Assembly: GCA_034111325.1 (NCBI GenBank)
Contig: JAWUXM010000020.1
Span: forward strand, 1-14,165
DNA from: JAWUXM01 sp034111325
GTDB lineage: Bacteria; Pseudomonadota; Alphaproteobacteria; Rickettsiales; JABIRX01
Direction: 5' to 3'
DNA length: 14,165 nt
The notes below the pieces were generated by a model. That model saw only the letters and a list, made by a program, of their open reading frames with translations. It was not told the DNA's origin and did no database searches. Both the position numbers and the translations under genes were made by a program. Of the stretch, positions 1-7,019 are shown one piece after another (the first letter of the stretch is position 1; every line of letters starts with the position of its first letter).

Positions 1-666
1 AAATTTAACCGTAACTGCCTTACTTTCCTTCTCGCGATAGGAATTATCCATGCGAGTTTCGAAATTTGAAAGTGGAGTCTGGCAAGCCCAAGAATAAGGC
101 ATAACGCGCAAATCTTCATAAAGCAGACCTTTTTCATGGAGCTGTTTAAACGCCCAAATGGTAGATTCCATATAGGATTTATCCATGGTTTTATAACCAT
201 TTTCAAAATCCACCCAGCGACCTTGGCGGCTAACATAATCCTTCCATTCACCTGCATATTTCATCACTGAAGTGCGGCAAGATGAGTTGAATTTATCTAT
301 GCCATATTCATTAATGGCGATCTGCCCAGAAACGCCTAATTCCTTCTCAACTTCCATCTCCACTGGAAGGCCATGAGTGTCCCAGCCAAAGCGGCGTTCC
401 GTCCTTTTACCTTGCATAGTTTGATAGCGCGCAAAGATGTCTTTGACGAAACCCGTAAGCAAGTGACCATAATGTGGCAAGCCATTGGCAAATGGCGGTC
501 CATCATAGAAAATAAACTCGTTATTTTTGCCGTCTTTTCGCGCTGGACGATTGCTAACTGATTTCTCAAAAATTTGTTCTTTTTGCCAAAACGCAAGCGT
601 CTCTTTTTCTAATTTTGCAAAATCAGGTGATGATGATGTTTCAGGATAATATTTCTTTTGAGTCAT
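1..666 (-). CDS. ileS: Isoleucyl-tRNA synthetase, N-terminal part (runs off the left edge)
   Basis: Cytoplasmic class I aminoacyl-tRNA synthetase that charges tRNA-Ile with isoleucine. The frame reads from an ATG at 666 down to base 1 without a stop, giving the first 222 residues of a protein that is normally over 900 long. The N-terminus opens MTQKKYYPETSSSPDFAKLE, and a class I HIGH-type signature follows around residues 52-65 (GPPFANG followed by LPHYGH), with the IleS-type GWDTHGLPVE block after it. The KMSKS motif, editing domain and zinc-binding tail would lie outside the window. The start lies 9 bases after the lptF stop, so the two genes are probably cotranscribed. The frame seen here is intact. 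Confidence 0.96.
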   Translation of the reverse strand, partial: MTQKKYYPETSSSPDFAKLEKETLAFWQKEQIFEKSVSNRPARKDGKNNEFIFYDGPPFANGLPHYGHLLTGFVKDIFARYQTMQGKRTERRFGWDTHGLPVEMEVEKELGVSGQIAINEYGIDKFNSSCRTSVMKYAGEWKDYVSRQGRWVDFENGYKTMDKSYMESTIWAFKQLHEKGLLYEDLRVMPYSWACQTPLSNFETRMDNSYREKESKAVTVKF

Positions 667-675
667 TGATATTTG

Positions 676-1764
676 TTATATTGATTTCCTGCGGAAAGTG
701 ACTAGCCAAAATATAGCAAAGATTGCTAAAATAAACAAATATAGTAACGAAGCTAATGCAGGAATAGCAACTGTTACACTGCGCAAGGCAAAATTCACCA
801 TGACAATTAAAATCACCACACTACTAGCAACAATATTTTTCTTGCGATTGCCTAGGCGGTTATATTCTCCATGAAACAATATAGCGACCGTTACAAAAGG
901 CAAAAGTAAAGTAAGTAATGGCCAAACAATTCTTTGGTGAAGCTCAGCAAATAATTTATTTTCTGAATCAATCTTAACTTGCCCAATAGGTGGATCAAGT
1001 AACTCATGTACATACAAAGCTCGCAATGGAATTTCCTTTATAGTTTTGTTTTCATTAGATTTAAAATCCAAATCAGTAACATAACTTTGAAAACTTAACT
1101 GCGATAATATACCATTTTCTTCATTATAAACATAACGGTTTCCATCATATAACACTACCCTAGTTAACCCTTCTATTTGAATAATATCACCCTTTGCAGC
1201 CGTGATCATCGTTGGGTATTTATCAGTTTTTTCTTGTTGATAAATAAATATCCCACCCATTATAGAACTTTCTTTTTTATCCACATAGACAATAGTATCC
1301 TCCACAGGGCTATTAAATACCTTTTCTTCCAATGCAACGGCTATGTAATTATTTTTAATATATTCCTGTTTTTCTGAAAATTTACGATAGCTATGTGGCA
1401 CGGCGTATAGAGTAAAAATATAGCTGATGACCATAAAAAACACCCCCACTATCATAAAGGGTTTTAATAGCTGCACACGACTTAAACCAACAGCTTTAAG
1501 GGCAAATAATTCTTTAGTGTGTGTAAAATTATTGATAGCAAATAAGGTTGCACAAAATAACCCAATAGGAAACACAACCAATAAAATTGATGGCAGAAGA
1601 AAAAGCGCCAATGAAAAGAAGGCCAAAACACCCAAGCCTTTTTCTGTGACAAGATCAAAAAAACCAACTAATTGCGTAAGCCAAATAACTCCTGATATGC
1701 TCAGTGATATCAACAATGCTGGCAATAATGTTTTTTTAATTATGTATTTGTTATATAGTAACAT
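676..1764 (-). CDS. lptF: LptF/LptG-family LPS export permease, most likely LptF
   Basis: Inner-membrane subunit of the LptB2FG transporter, which extracts lipopolysaccharide from the inner membrane and feeds it to the periplasmic Lpt bridge. The 362-residue product has the family plan: three N-terminal membrane helices (about residues 12-34, 48-75, 101-121), a periplasmic beta-jellyroll-sized domain (about 125-275), then three C-terminal helices (about 280-298, 311-330, 335-357). The conserved stretch FAELHQRIVWPLLTLLLPF at the start of helix 4 is typical. Length is normal. LptF is preferred over LptG on general resemblance only, and no second permease gene is adjacent, so lptG must be elsewhere. 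No good Shine-Dalgarno is visible before the ATG. It lies between amiC and ileS on the same strand. Confidence 0.85.
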   Translation of the reverse strand: MLLYNKYIIKKTLLPALLISLSISGVIWLTQLVGFFDLVTEKGLGVLAFFSLALFLLPSILLVVFPIGLFCATLFAINNFTHTKELFALKAVGLSRVQLLKPFMIVGVFFMVISYIFTLYAVPHSYRKFSEKQEYIKNNYIAVALEEKVFNSPVEDTIVYVDKKESSIMGGIFIYQQEKTDKYPTMITAAKGDIIQIEGLTRVVLYDGNRYVYNEENGILSQLSFQSYVTDLDFKSNENKTIKEIPLRALYVHELLDPPIGQVKIDSENKLFAELHQRIVWPLLTLLLPFVTVAILFHGEYNRLGNRKKNIVASSVVILIVMVNFALRSVTVAIPALASLLYLFILAIFAIFWLVTFRRKSI

Positions 1765-1790
1765 TTTATTCTGTATGAATTGCTCAACAA

Positions 1791-1799
1791 CTTATACCA
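1791..1799 (-). promoter_or_regulatory. Possible extended -10 promoter for lptF-ileS
   Basis: On the minus strand the sequence TTGGTATAAG contains an extended -10-like element (TG-N-TATAAG), with the hexamer at 1791-1796, about 27 bases before the lptF ATG. No convincing -35 box lies 17-18 bases upstream. The amiC-lptF gap of 113 bases is large enough for an internal promoter. Weak, inferred from motif resemblance only. Confidence 0.27.
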
Positions 1800-1877
1800 A
1801 CATTCATCTTTAAATGTACATTTGTTGTTGGCATAAAAGCTATGGATTTTTGCCACAACCTATGGGCAGTAGTAAAA

Positions 1878-3032
1878 TCATCTGAAATATTTATCCACAG
1901 CACTAACTATACCCTCAACCGCATCGTCACGATATTGAGAACTACGTAGCTTTTTAGCATCATAGCGATTTGATATAAAACCTAGCTCGATTAGAACCGA
2001 AGCCATATTAGGGTTTTTCAACACAACGAAACCAGCAAAACGATGAGTATCTTTACGCATTTTTACTTTTTTTCTTAACTGCAGCACTAGAAGCTCAGCG
2101 AATTTCGATGAATTATTCATTCCTTCTCTTTGTGAAAGATCAATCAACACATTTGCTACTTCTTTATTTACGCCTGATAAGTCTAACCCAACCACAAGAT
2201 CAGAACGATTCTCTTTTCTTGCTAACGCTGCAGCTTCAGCATCTGATGCATGTTCAGACAAAGTATAGACTGATAAACCACGCGCTTTGCGATTATGCGC
2301 AGAATCTACATGTAGTGAGATAAATAAATCTGCCTTATGTTTGCGAGCAATTGCTATTCTACGACGCAAGGGAATATAATAGTCACTTTTGCGCGTATAA
2401 AAAACACGATATTTCCCAGTTTTTGCTAATGCATATTTTAAGGAATGTGCATATTCTAATGTTATGTTTTTTTCCTTCAAACGATAACCTAACGCCCCTG
2501 GATCATGCCCGCCATGCCCAGCATCAATTACAATCACTGGCTTCTTGAGATTAACTTTAATTTTTTCAACTGCTAATTTCTTCTCCTCTGCTTTTTCAGA
2601 AGCTATAATATCATCAATAATATTATCTATTTTGACCAACGGCTTAACATCACCAGTAAAAAGAAAAGTTACTTGATAGTTGTTTTTTGCTTTCTGACTA
2701 AAGAGAATTTTTTGCAAATCCGTTTTACGCTTAAGATCCACGACAATACGCGTCTTGTCCTCATAGTTTGAGATACGAAATGCTTTCAACAAAGAACTAT
2801 TAACTGATTTTTCTTTAACTGGAAACTGCCAAATAGCCTTTTTTATATCAACAATAAAACGCTCAGGCTTACTCAAAAAGAAATAATTATATTCAGGCTT
2901 TTCATTTAACTCTATAGCAAAACCTAACTTGTCAGCCTCCTCCATGCTCTTAATGTCATTTATTAGGAGTGCAGCATAAGAGTCTGATATTAGTAGAAAA
3001 ATAGCTATGGATAGCAATAGTATTTTACGCAA
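1878..3032 (-). CDS. amiC: N-acetylmuramoyl-L-alanine amidase, AmiC-like, with AMIN domain
   Basis: Periplasmic zinc hydrolase that cuts the bond between N-acetylmuramic acid and the peptide stem, normally for daughter-cell separation. The 384-residue product has a Sec signal peptide (residues 1-20, cleavage after SYA), an N-terminal AMIN septum-targeting domain (about 22-125), a charged linker (about 140-163) and an Amidase_3 domain (about 166-383). Zinc ligands are visible as H173 in IDAGHGGHDPGA, E187 in the LKEKNITL block and H241 in LFISLHVDSAH. The catalytic glutamate is E349 in VLIELGFISN. The start codon is TTG at 3032, chosen because AGGGG lies five bases upstream and the next in-frame Met is only at residue 30, beyond the signal peptide. 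It lies 21 bases downstream of the SDR gene. AmiC versus AmiA/B naming is by domain layout. Confidence 0.9.
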   Translation of the reverse strand: MRKILLLSIAIFLLISDSYAALLINDIKSMEEADKLGFAIELNEKPEYNYFFLSKPERFIVDIKKAIWQFPVKEKSVNSSLLKAFRISNYEDKTRIVVDLKRKTDLQKILFSQKAKNNYQVTFLFTGDVKPLVKIDNIIDDIIASEKAEEKKLAVEKIKVNLKKPVIVIDAGHGGHDPGALGYRLKEKNITLEYAHSLKYALAKTGKYRVFYTRKSDYYIPLRRRIAIARKHKADLFISLHVDSAHNRKARGLSVYTLSEHASDAEAAALARKENRSDLVVGLDLSGVNKEVANVLIDLSQREGMNNSSKFAELLVLQLRKKVKMRKDTHRFAGFVVLKNPNMASVLIELGFISNRYDAKKLRSSQYRDDAVEGIVSAVDKYFR

Positions 3033-3053
3033 AGCAACCCCTTTATAAATTTC

Positions 3054-3773
3054 TTATAGTAAAGACTCCCCTCCATCTAGGAAAAAACTTTGCCCATAGA
3101 AACTATTAGATTCTAAAATAAATTTAACAACCCGTGCTAACTCTTCTGGATTTGAGAGCTTTTGCGCTGGCATTTTCTTAGCCTTTTCCGCCATATATCC
3201 TGATGTCTCATTAGGCGTTGCAATTATTGTCCCCGGGCAAATCTGATTGACCATAATCTCAGGGGCTAATTCTTTTGCTGCCATTTTAGTAAATTCGCTA
3301 AAAGCTTTTTTAGATAATAAATAGGCAAAATATGAAGTAGTATTTTTAGTTACATGCACATCAGAGATGTTTATTATATTGCCTTTCTTACAAATTTTAG
3401 CAAAATATTGAGATAGGAAAAACGCTGCTTTGAAATTTATAGATAAATTATCATCAAAAAACTCTTCATTAGTATCTAGAAAAGCTGTGCGCTCAAAAAC
3501 AGATGCGTTATTGATTAGCACATTTAAATCAGGAAAAGCTTTATAACTAGCCTCAAACATCGATTTTGTGGCTTTCAAGTCTCTAAGATCTGCCTGAAAT
3601 ATTTCACATTCCACGTTTTTACTCTGAATCTCCTTCTGAACGGTGCGCGCCTCAGATTCTGAATGATTGTAATGTAACGCAATATTATAGCCCTCATCTG
3701 CCAGACTAAGCGCAATTATCCGCCCGACTCGTTTTGCTGCCCCTGTGATTAATATGCTTCCTTTTTTAGCCAT
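3054..3773 (-). CDS. Short-chain dehydrogenase, pteridine reductase / FolM-like
   Basis: Cytoplasmic NADPH-dependent reductase, probably acting on a reduced pterin such as dihydrofolate or dihydromonapterin. The 239-residue protein has one Rossmann domain. The nucleotide loop reads TGAAKRVG (residues 10-17), the TGxxxRxG form characteristic of pteridine reductases rather than the usual TGxxxGxG. NNAS is at 88-91. The catalytic set is D138, Y151 and K155: Asp replaces the usual SDR serine and lies 13 residues before Tyr, exactly as in Leishmania PTR1 (Asp181, Tyr194, Lys198). The C-terminal GQSFFLDGG is typical of the fold. It heads the minus-strand run to amiC, lptF and ileS and is divergent from the glycerol-1-phosphate dehydrogenase gene. 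The substrate is inferred from these residues; a generic SDR role remains possible. Confidence 0.8.
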   Translation of the reverse strand: MAKKGSILITGAAKRVGRIIALSLADEGYNIALHYNHSESEARTVQKEIQSKNVECEIFQADLRDLKATKSMFEASYKAFPDLNVLINNASVFERTAFLDTNEEFFDDNLSINFKAAFFLSQYFAKICKKGNIINISDVHVTKNTTSYFAYLLSKKAFSEFTKMAAKELAPEIMVNQICPGTIIATPNETSGYMAEKAKKMPAQKLSNPEELARVVKFILESNSFYGQSFFLDGGESLL

Positions 3774-3801
3774 TTATAATACTATCTGTGTCCTTCAAAG
3801 T

Positions 3802-5007
3802 ATGAAATTTAGTGTAGTGGATATAATAGTCAAAAATAGAATAGAAAATCTTAGTACGATCAAATCAATTATTATTGATTACGATATTATTGAGCAAGAT
3901 TTATCAAAGAACTTAGGCACTAGTGCAATTATTATTAGTGACGAAACCACTCATAAAATATTAGCAAAAAGCTTAGCTGCAAAATTAGCGCAAACACTAA
4001 CAGTTAAAGAAATTATCTTACCCAATAATGTCAAACCTCAAGAAACACTTATAAAAAGCCTCAATATCGAAGAATGTGATTTTGTCATTGGCGTGGGTAG
4101 CGGTACAATTAACGATATCTGCAAATATGCTTCTTACTTAGCGCAAAAAAAATACATAATTTACGGCACAGCACCATCGATGAATGGCTATAGCTCGGCT
4201 AATGCATCAATTATTACTAGCGAGGGCTTACGCACCTCTAAAGCAGCACATTTGCCAGAGATGATTCTCTTTGATATTGAGGTATTAAAAAATGCGCCAC
4301 TACGCCTAATCCAGAGCGGCTTAGGGGATTCACTTTGCCGACCTACCGCACAGGCTGACTGGTTACTCTCACACCATCTAACTAATAGCCATTATGATGA
4401 GCAAGTTTTTGACTTATTATTAGCTAGTGAAAAACTTCTTTTTAGCAATAGCGCAAAATTAGCCGAAAAAGACGAAGACACTATTATTGCGCTGACTGAA
4501 AACTTAATTCTCTCTGGTATAGGTATGAGCCTAGCGGTAAGTAGCTCTCCAGCGAGCGGCGGCGAACATCTAATTGCACATTTTATTGAAATGGCATTTG
4601 GCAATAAATCTTTTCATGGTGAGCAAATTGCTGTTGCAACTTTAATTATGGTACGCTTACAGGAGAAACTCCTAAATCAAACAAAACCACCAATATTAAC
4701 CAAGAAAAATACTGACACTCTATATGAATTCTTGCCAAAAGAATTAGCAGATAGTGCTTTGGCAGAATATCAAAAGAAAGAAATTAATCTTTCTCTGATA
4801 AATCAGCTATTGCTAGAGAATTGGCAAAACATCAAAGAAGAAATTAAGGCAATCTCTATTCCTAGCAAAAAACTTGAAGATATACTCTTAAAAGCTGGTG
4901 CGCCAACACGCATAGCTGATATTGGCTGGAATAATAAAATGATTGATGCCGCAATCAACAACGCTGCCTTCACTCGCAACCGCTTTACCTTTTTGGATCT
5001 GTTATAA
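3802..5007 (+). CDS. sn-Glycerol-1-phosphate dehydrogenase family protein (AraM/EgsA-like)
   Basis: Metal-dependent NAD(P)H dehydrogenase of the iron-containing alcohol dehydrogenase superfamily. Characterised relatives (archaeal EgsA, Bacillus AraM) interconvert dihydroxyacetone phosphate and sn-glycerol-1-phosphate. With the start used here it has 401 residues. The dinucleotide-binding domain carries GVGSGTINDICKYA (97-110) followed by a TAPSMNGYSSANAS segment (123-136). Metal ligands are visible as D176 in SGLGDSLCRPTAQADW, H256 in SGGEHLIAHF and H272 in SFHGEQIA. The frame is open back to an ATG at 3745, but that start would overlap the divergent SDR gene by 29 bases and add a 19-residue hydrophobic leader not expected for this cytoplasmic family, so ATG 3802 is preferred. 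Family assignment is firm. The actual product (G1P for lipid, teichoic-type polymer or something else) is not shown by the context. Confidence 0.85.
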   Translation: MKFSVVDIIVKNRIENLSTIKSIIIDYDIIEQDLSKNLGTSAIIISDETTHKILAKSLAAKLAQTLTVKEIILPNNVKPQETLIKSLNIEECDFVIGVGSGTINDICKYASYLAQKKYIIYGTAPSMNGYSSANASIITSEGLRTSKAAHLPEMILFDIEVLKNAPLRLIQSGLGDSLCRPTAQADWLLSHHLTNSHYDEQVFDLLLASEKLLFSNSAKLAEKDEDTIIALTENLILSGIGMSLAVSSSPASGGEHLIAHFIEMAFGNKSFHGEQIAVATLIMVRLQEKLLNQTKPPILTKKNTDTLYEFLPKELADSALAEYQKKEINLSLINQLLLENWQNIKEEIKAISIPSKKLEDILLKAGAPTRIADIGWNNKMIDAAINNAAFTRNRFTFLDLL

Positions 5008-5036
5008 TGGACGTTGGTATAGACTTTCTATGGATA

Positions 5037-5065
5037 CCCTTAGAATTCTTTGCAAGAATTCAGGG
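5037..5065. repeat. REP-like palindromic hairpin
   Basis: Inverted repeat with an 8-bp stem GAATTCTT/AAGAATTC (5043-5050 with 5054-5061), a TGC loop, a two-base bulge and a further 4-bp CCCT/AGGG stem (5037-5040 with 5062-5065). It is flanked by TGGATA on the left and CATGACG on the right. That flank pattern (GGAT-N-CCC ... GGG-N-ATGACG) resembles dispersed REP-type repeats found in many proteobacterial genomes. It lies 30 bases past the dehydrogenase stop and could also act as a transcript 3' end. The family link is inference. Confidence 0.6.
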
Positions 5066-5071
5066 CATGAC

Positions 5072-5099
5072 GAGGGTTTTTGTAATGATTTTTGTCAAA
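5072..5099. repeat. Imperfect 28-base direct repeat, copy 1 (copy 2 at 5261-5288)
   Basis: Ungapped comparison of 5072-5099 with 5261-5288 gives 24 identical positions out of 28; both read GAGGRTTTTTGT, then RATGATTTTT and finally CAAA. Copy 2 forms part of the left arm of the large inverted repeat at 5255-5380, so copy 1 may be a decayed remnant of a second element of the same kind. Confidence 0.6.
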
Positions 5100-5254
5100 C
5101 CATGAAGTTTTTTGAGGGCTTGTGCGTTAAGAAAACACTGCGGGGCAGTATTTTTAGCAAACAAGCGGGGGAAATTTATAATTTTCTCCTGGTATACGTA
5201 ACCGATAAAAACCGAAGCAGTTTAGCAAAAAGCGCTCAAAAGAATTACATGTAA

Positions 5255-5380
5255 TAATCTGAGGATTTTTGTGATGATTTTTTGCAAATGTCTTTTGTGA
5301 ATGAGCTAAGTGTATCCTTTATACACGAGTCGAAATGAACAAAAGTTATTTGCAAAAAAGGGCGCAAAAAGACCAGATTA
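5255..5380. repeat. 126-base imperfect inverted repeat (long hairpin)
   Basis: The arms 5255-5315 and 5321-5380 are imperfect reverse complements around the loop CCTTT at 5316-5320. Matching blocks, outside to inside, are TAATCTG (7 bp), TTTTTG (6 bp), TTTTTTGCAAAT (12 bp), CTTTTGT (7 bp) and GTGTAT (6 bp). That is 38 Watson-Crick pairs separated by small internal loops. The right arm ends four bases before the pstB stop codon. It could be a mobile palindromic repeat, a bidirectional terminator for the convergent genes, or both. Confidence 0.75.
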
Positions 5381-5384
5381 GGGT

Positions 5385-6149
5385 TTAGCCGAAGCGACCG
5401 GTTATGTAGTCCTGCGTCTGCTGCAATTTAGGATTTGTAAAAATCTTGTCAGTATCACCAACTTCGACAATATTACCCATGTGAAAAAATGCTGTTCTTT
5501 GTGAAACTCTTGCTGCCTGCTGCATTGAGTGCGTGACTATGACGATTGTGAAATGTTCTTTTAACTCATCAATCAACACCTCAATCTTTGCAGTGGCAAT
5601 TGGATCAAGTGCTGAACATGGCTCATCCATTAGTATAATCTCTGGCTTTACAGCAATTGTCCTCGCAATACAAAGCCTCTGCTGCTGACCACCGGAAAGA
5701 CCAGTGCCAGGGCTAGGCAGCCTATCCTTCACTTCATCCCAAATCCCTGCTTTGCGCAAGCTCTCCTCAACAATAGCATCTAACTCAGCTTTGTTTTTAA
5801 ACATCCCATGTAGTCGAGGTCCGTATGCAACATTATCATAAATCGACTTCGGGAAAGGATTAGGCTTTTGGAATACCATACCAATTCTTGCACGCAACGC
5901 TACAACATCAATTGACTTATCATTAATATCTTGACCATCAAAACTTATCGTGCCCTCAACCAAGCAATCAGCAATTGTGTCATTCATGCGGTTAATACAA
6001 CGTAGAAAAGTAGACTTCCCGCACCCTGAAGGTCCTATTAAAGCGGTGACTCGGTTTTTCTCAATATCTAAATTGACACTATATAACGCTTGGTTCTCAC
6101 CATAAAAAACGCTAAGGTTTTCAATCTTTACTTCTATATTTTTAGCCAT
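5385..6149 (-). CDS. pstB: Phosphate ABC transporter ATPase PstB
   Basis: Cytoplasmic ATPase of the PstSCAB high-affinity phosphate importer, which powers phosphate passage through PstC/PstA. The 254-residue protein carries Walker A GPSGCGKST (39-47), the Q-loop FQKPNPFP (93-100) with the PNPFP run characteristic of PstB, the ABC signature LSGGQQQR (151-158), Walker B IILMDEP (171-177) and the switch histidine H207 in THSMQQ. The C-terminal ITGRFG is the typical PstB ending. Length is normal. It stands alone: the upstream neighbour is divergent, downstream is the repeat interval, and no pstS, pstC, pstA, phoU or phoB is in the window. An AGGAG lies about 22 bases before the ATG, too far to serve as an ordinary ribosome binding site. 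Confidence 0.95.
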   Translation of the reverse strand: MAKNIEVKIENLSVFYGENQALYSVNLDIEKNRVTALIGPSGCGKSTFLRCINRMNDTIADCLVEGTISFDGQDINDKSIDVVALRARIGMVFQKPNPFPKSIYDNVAYGPRLHGMFKNKAELDAIVEESLRKAGIWDEVKDRLPSPGTGLSGGQQQRLCIARTIAVKPEIILMDEPCSALDPIATAKIEVLIDELKEHFTIVIVTHSMQQAARVSQRTAFFHMGNIVEVGDTDKIFTNPKLQQTQDYITGRFG

Positions 6150-6178
6150 CTATAAAATATGTGTATTTTTGCTCCTAA

Positions 6179-6206
6179 TTAATAAATAAGCTATCCTTCT
6201 ATGCAA
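6179..6206 (-). promoter_or_regulatory. Candidate sigma70-type promoter of pstB
   Basis: On the minus strand TTGCAT (6206-6201) and TATTAA (6184-6179) are separated by 16 bases and would start transcription about 20-25 bases before the pstB ATG. Motif match only; no Pho-box-like repeat was recognised. Confidence 0.4.
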
Positions 6207-6243
6207 GATAAATCCTATCTTTTAAAACCTAATTCTTAACTGT

Positions 6244-6271
6244 TTGACTATTAAATATCACAAAATAAACT
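6244..6271 (+). promoter_or_regulatory. Candidate sigma70-type promoter of the outer-membrane barrel gene
   Basis: TTGACT (6244-6249) and TAAACT (6266-6271) are separated by 16 bases. This predicts a leader of about 30 bases that includes the ribosome binding site AAAAGG at 6295-6300, which lies 8 bases before the ATG at 6309. Motif match only. Confidence 0.5.
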
Positions 6272-6308
6272 ATGGATTGTATTTTTAATTAACTAAAAGG
6301 TTATTCTT

Positions 6309-6905
6309 ATGAAAAAGTTACTTTTAATCACTACAGCATTATCACTTTCAGCTGCTTCAGCATTTGCAAACCCACTTATGCCTGATAATTTCTACGGCGG
6401 AATTGATCTCTCTAACACTTCTGCAAATTATAACGTAACAACCTCTAATAGTTCCGAGTCATCTGATGAAGGCGTTGCATATGGTGTAAATTTCGGTGCA
6501 CGCTATGATGTTATGAATAACATCTTTATCGCTCCTGAAGTTTACTATAATGTTGAATCTGCCAATGTAATAGAGCCTGGTTATAACGCAGTTAGTGTTA
6601 ACGCAACTTACGGGATAGATGCTAAAATTGGTTATGATTTTGGTGAATATAACCTATATGCTATTGGTGGCTATACCATGGTTGATTTTGACAACACAAC
6701 CTATGACAACCCTACGAAAAAATCATATGATGAAGGTGCTGGTCGTTATGGCATTGGCTCAAGCTTTGAGCTTAGTGATATAACATCTATCAGAATGGAA
6801 TATGTCAAAACTGATCGCATTTCATTTGACAGGACTGACGGAACTGCAACAAGCCAAGCTCTTGATCTTTCAGCTGTGAAAATTGGTGTATCTTACAAAT
6901 TCTAG
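6309..6905 (+). CDS. Small outer-membrane beta-barrel protein (OmpA/opacity-porin-like fold)
   Basis: Predicted outer-membrane protein of 198 residues. A classic Sec signal peptide spans residues 1-20 (positive MKK, hydrophobic core, cleavage after AFA). The mature part is a succession of alternating aromatic/polar strands such as FYGGIDLSNTSANY, YGVNFGARYDV, YGIDAKIGYDFGEYNLYAIG and IRMEYVKTDRISF. It ends in the strand VKIGVSYKF, with the C-terminal Phe recognised by the BAM machinery. This fits an eight-strand barrel without a periplasmic peptidoglycan-binding domain. No cysteine is present in the mature protein. It has its own promoter, a good ribosome binding site and a strong terminator, so it is a single-gene transcript and may be well expressed. 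Its ligand or role cannot be told from sequence. Confidence 0.85.
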   Translation: MKKLLLITTALSLSAASAFANPLMPDNFYGGIDLSNTSANYNVTTSNSSESSDEGVAYGVNFGARYDVMNNIFIAPEVYYNVESANVIEPGYNAVSVNATYGIDAKIGYDFGEYNLYAIGGYTMVDFDNTTYDNPTKKSYDEGAGRYGIGSSFELSDITSIRMEYVKTDRISFDRTDGTATSQALDLSAVKIGVSYKF

Positions 6906-6936
6906 TTTTGAATTAAAGATTATCTAAAAATAAGGA

Positions 6937-6966
6937 GCCGGCTAGAATTTCTAGTCGGCTTTTTTA
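6937..6966 (+). terminator. Rho-independent terminator of the outer-membrane barrel gene
   Basis: Stem of 10 bp GCCGGCTAGA/TCTAGTCGGC (one G-T pair) with loop ATT at 6937-6959, followed at once by six T residues. It lies 31 bases after the stop codon and separates this gene from pdxH. Confidence 0.92.
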
Positions 6967-7019
6967 TTGCATTGTTATTTTGGCACATTAGTTTTGTAGA
7001 AAATCATATATGTATGTAA

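Larger units (their letters stand above)
5008..5384. other. Gene-free repeat-rich interval between convergent genes
   Basis: A 377-base stretch between the stop of the glycerol-1-phosphate dehydrogenase gene and the stop of pstB. It contains a REP-like hairpin at its left end, two copies of an imperfect 28-base direct repeat, and a 126-base imperfect inverted repeat at its right end. Further weak copies of a GCAAAAA-rich word (near 5150-5165 and 5224-5240) resemble the right arm of the inverted repeat. A 103-codon frame crosses 4943-5254, but its translation resembles no family I know and it starts inside the upstream gene, so I do not call it. Confidence 0.7.

Noticed and set aside
1427..1813. 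128-codon plus-strand frame
   Set aside because: Antisense to the well-supported lptF gene, with composition expected of a shadow frame.
1812..1823. Perfect 12-base palindrome AAATGTACATTT between amiC and lptF
   Set aside because: Isolated and AT-rich with no second copy seen; chance is a sufficient explanation.
3745..3801. Earlier ATG for the glycerol-1-phosphate dehydrogenase
   Set aside because: It would overlap the divergent SDR gene and add a hydrophobic leader not expected for this cytoplasmic family.
4943..5254. 103-codon plus-strand frame overlapping the end of the dehydrogenase gene
   Set aside because: It begins inside another gene in a different frame, crosses the repeat hairpin, has no ribosome binding site and its translation resembles no known family.
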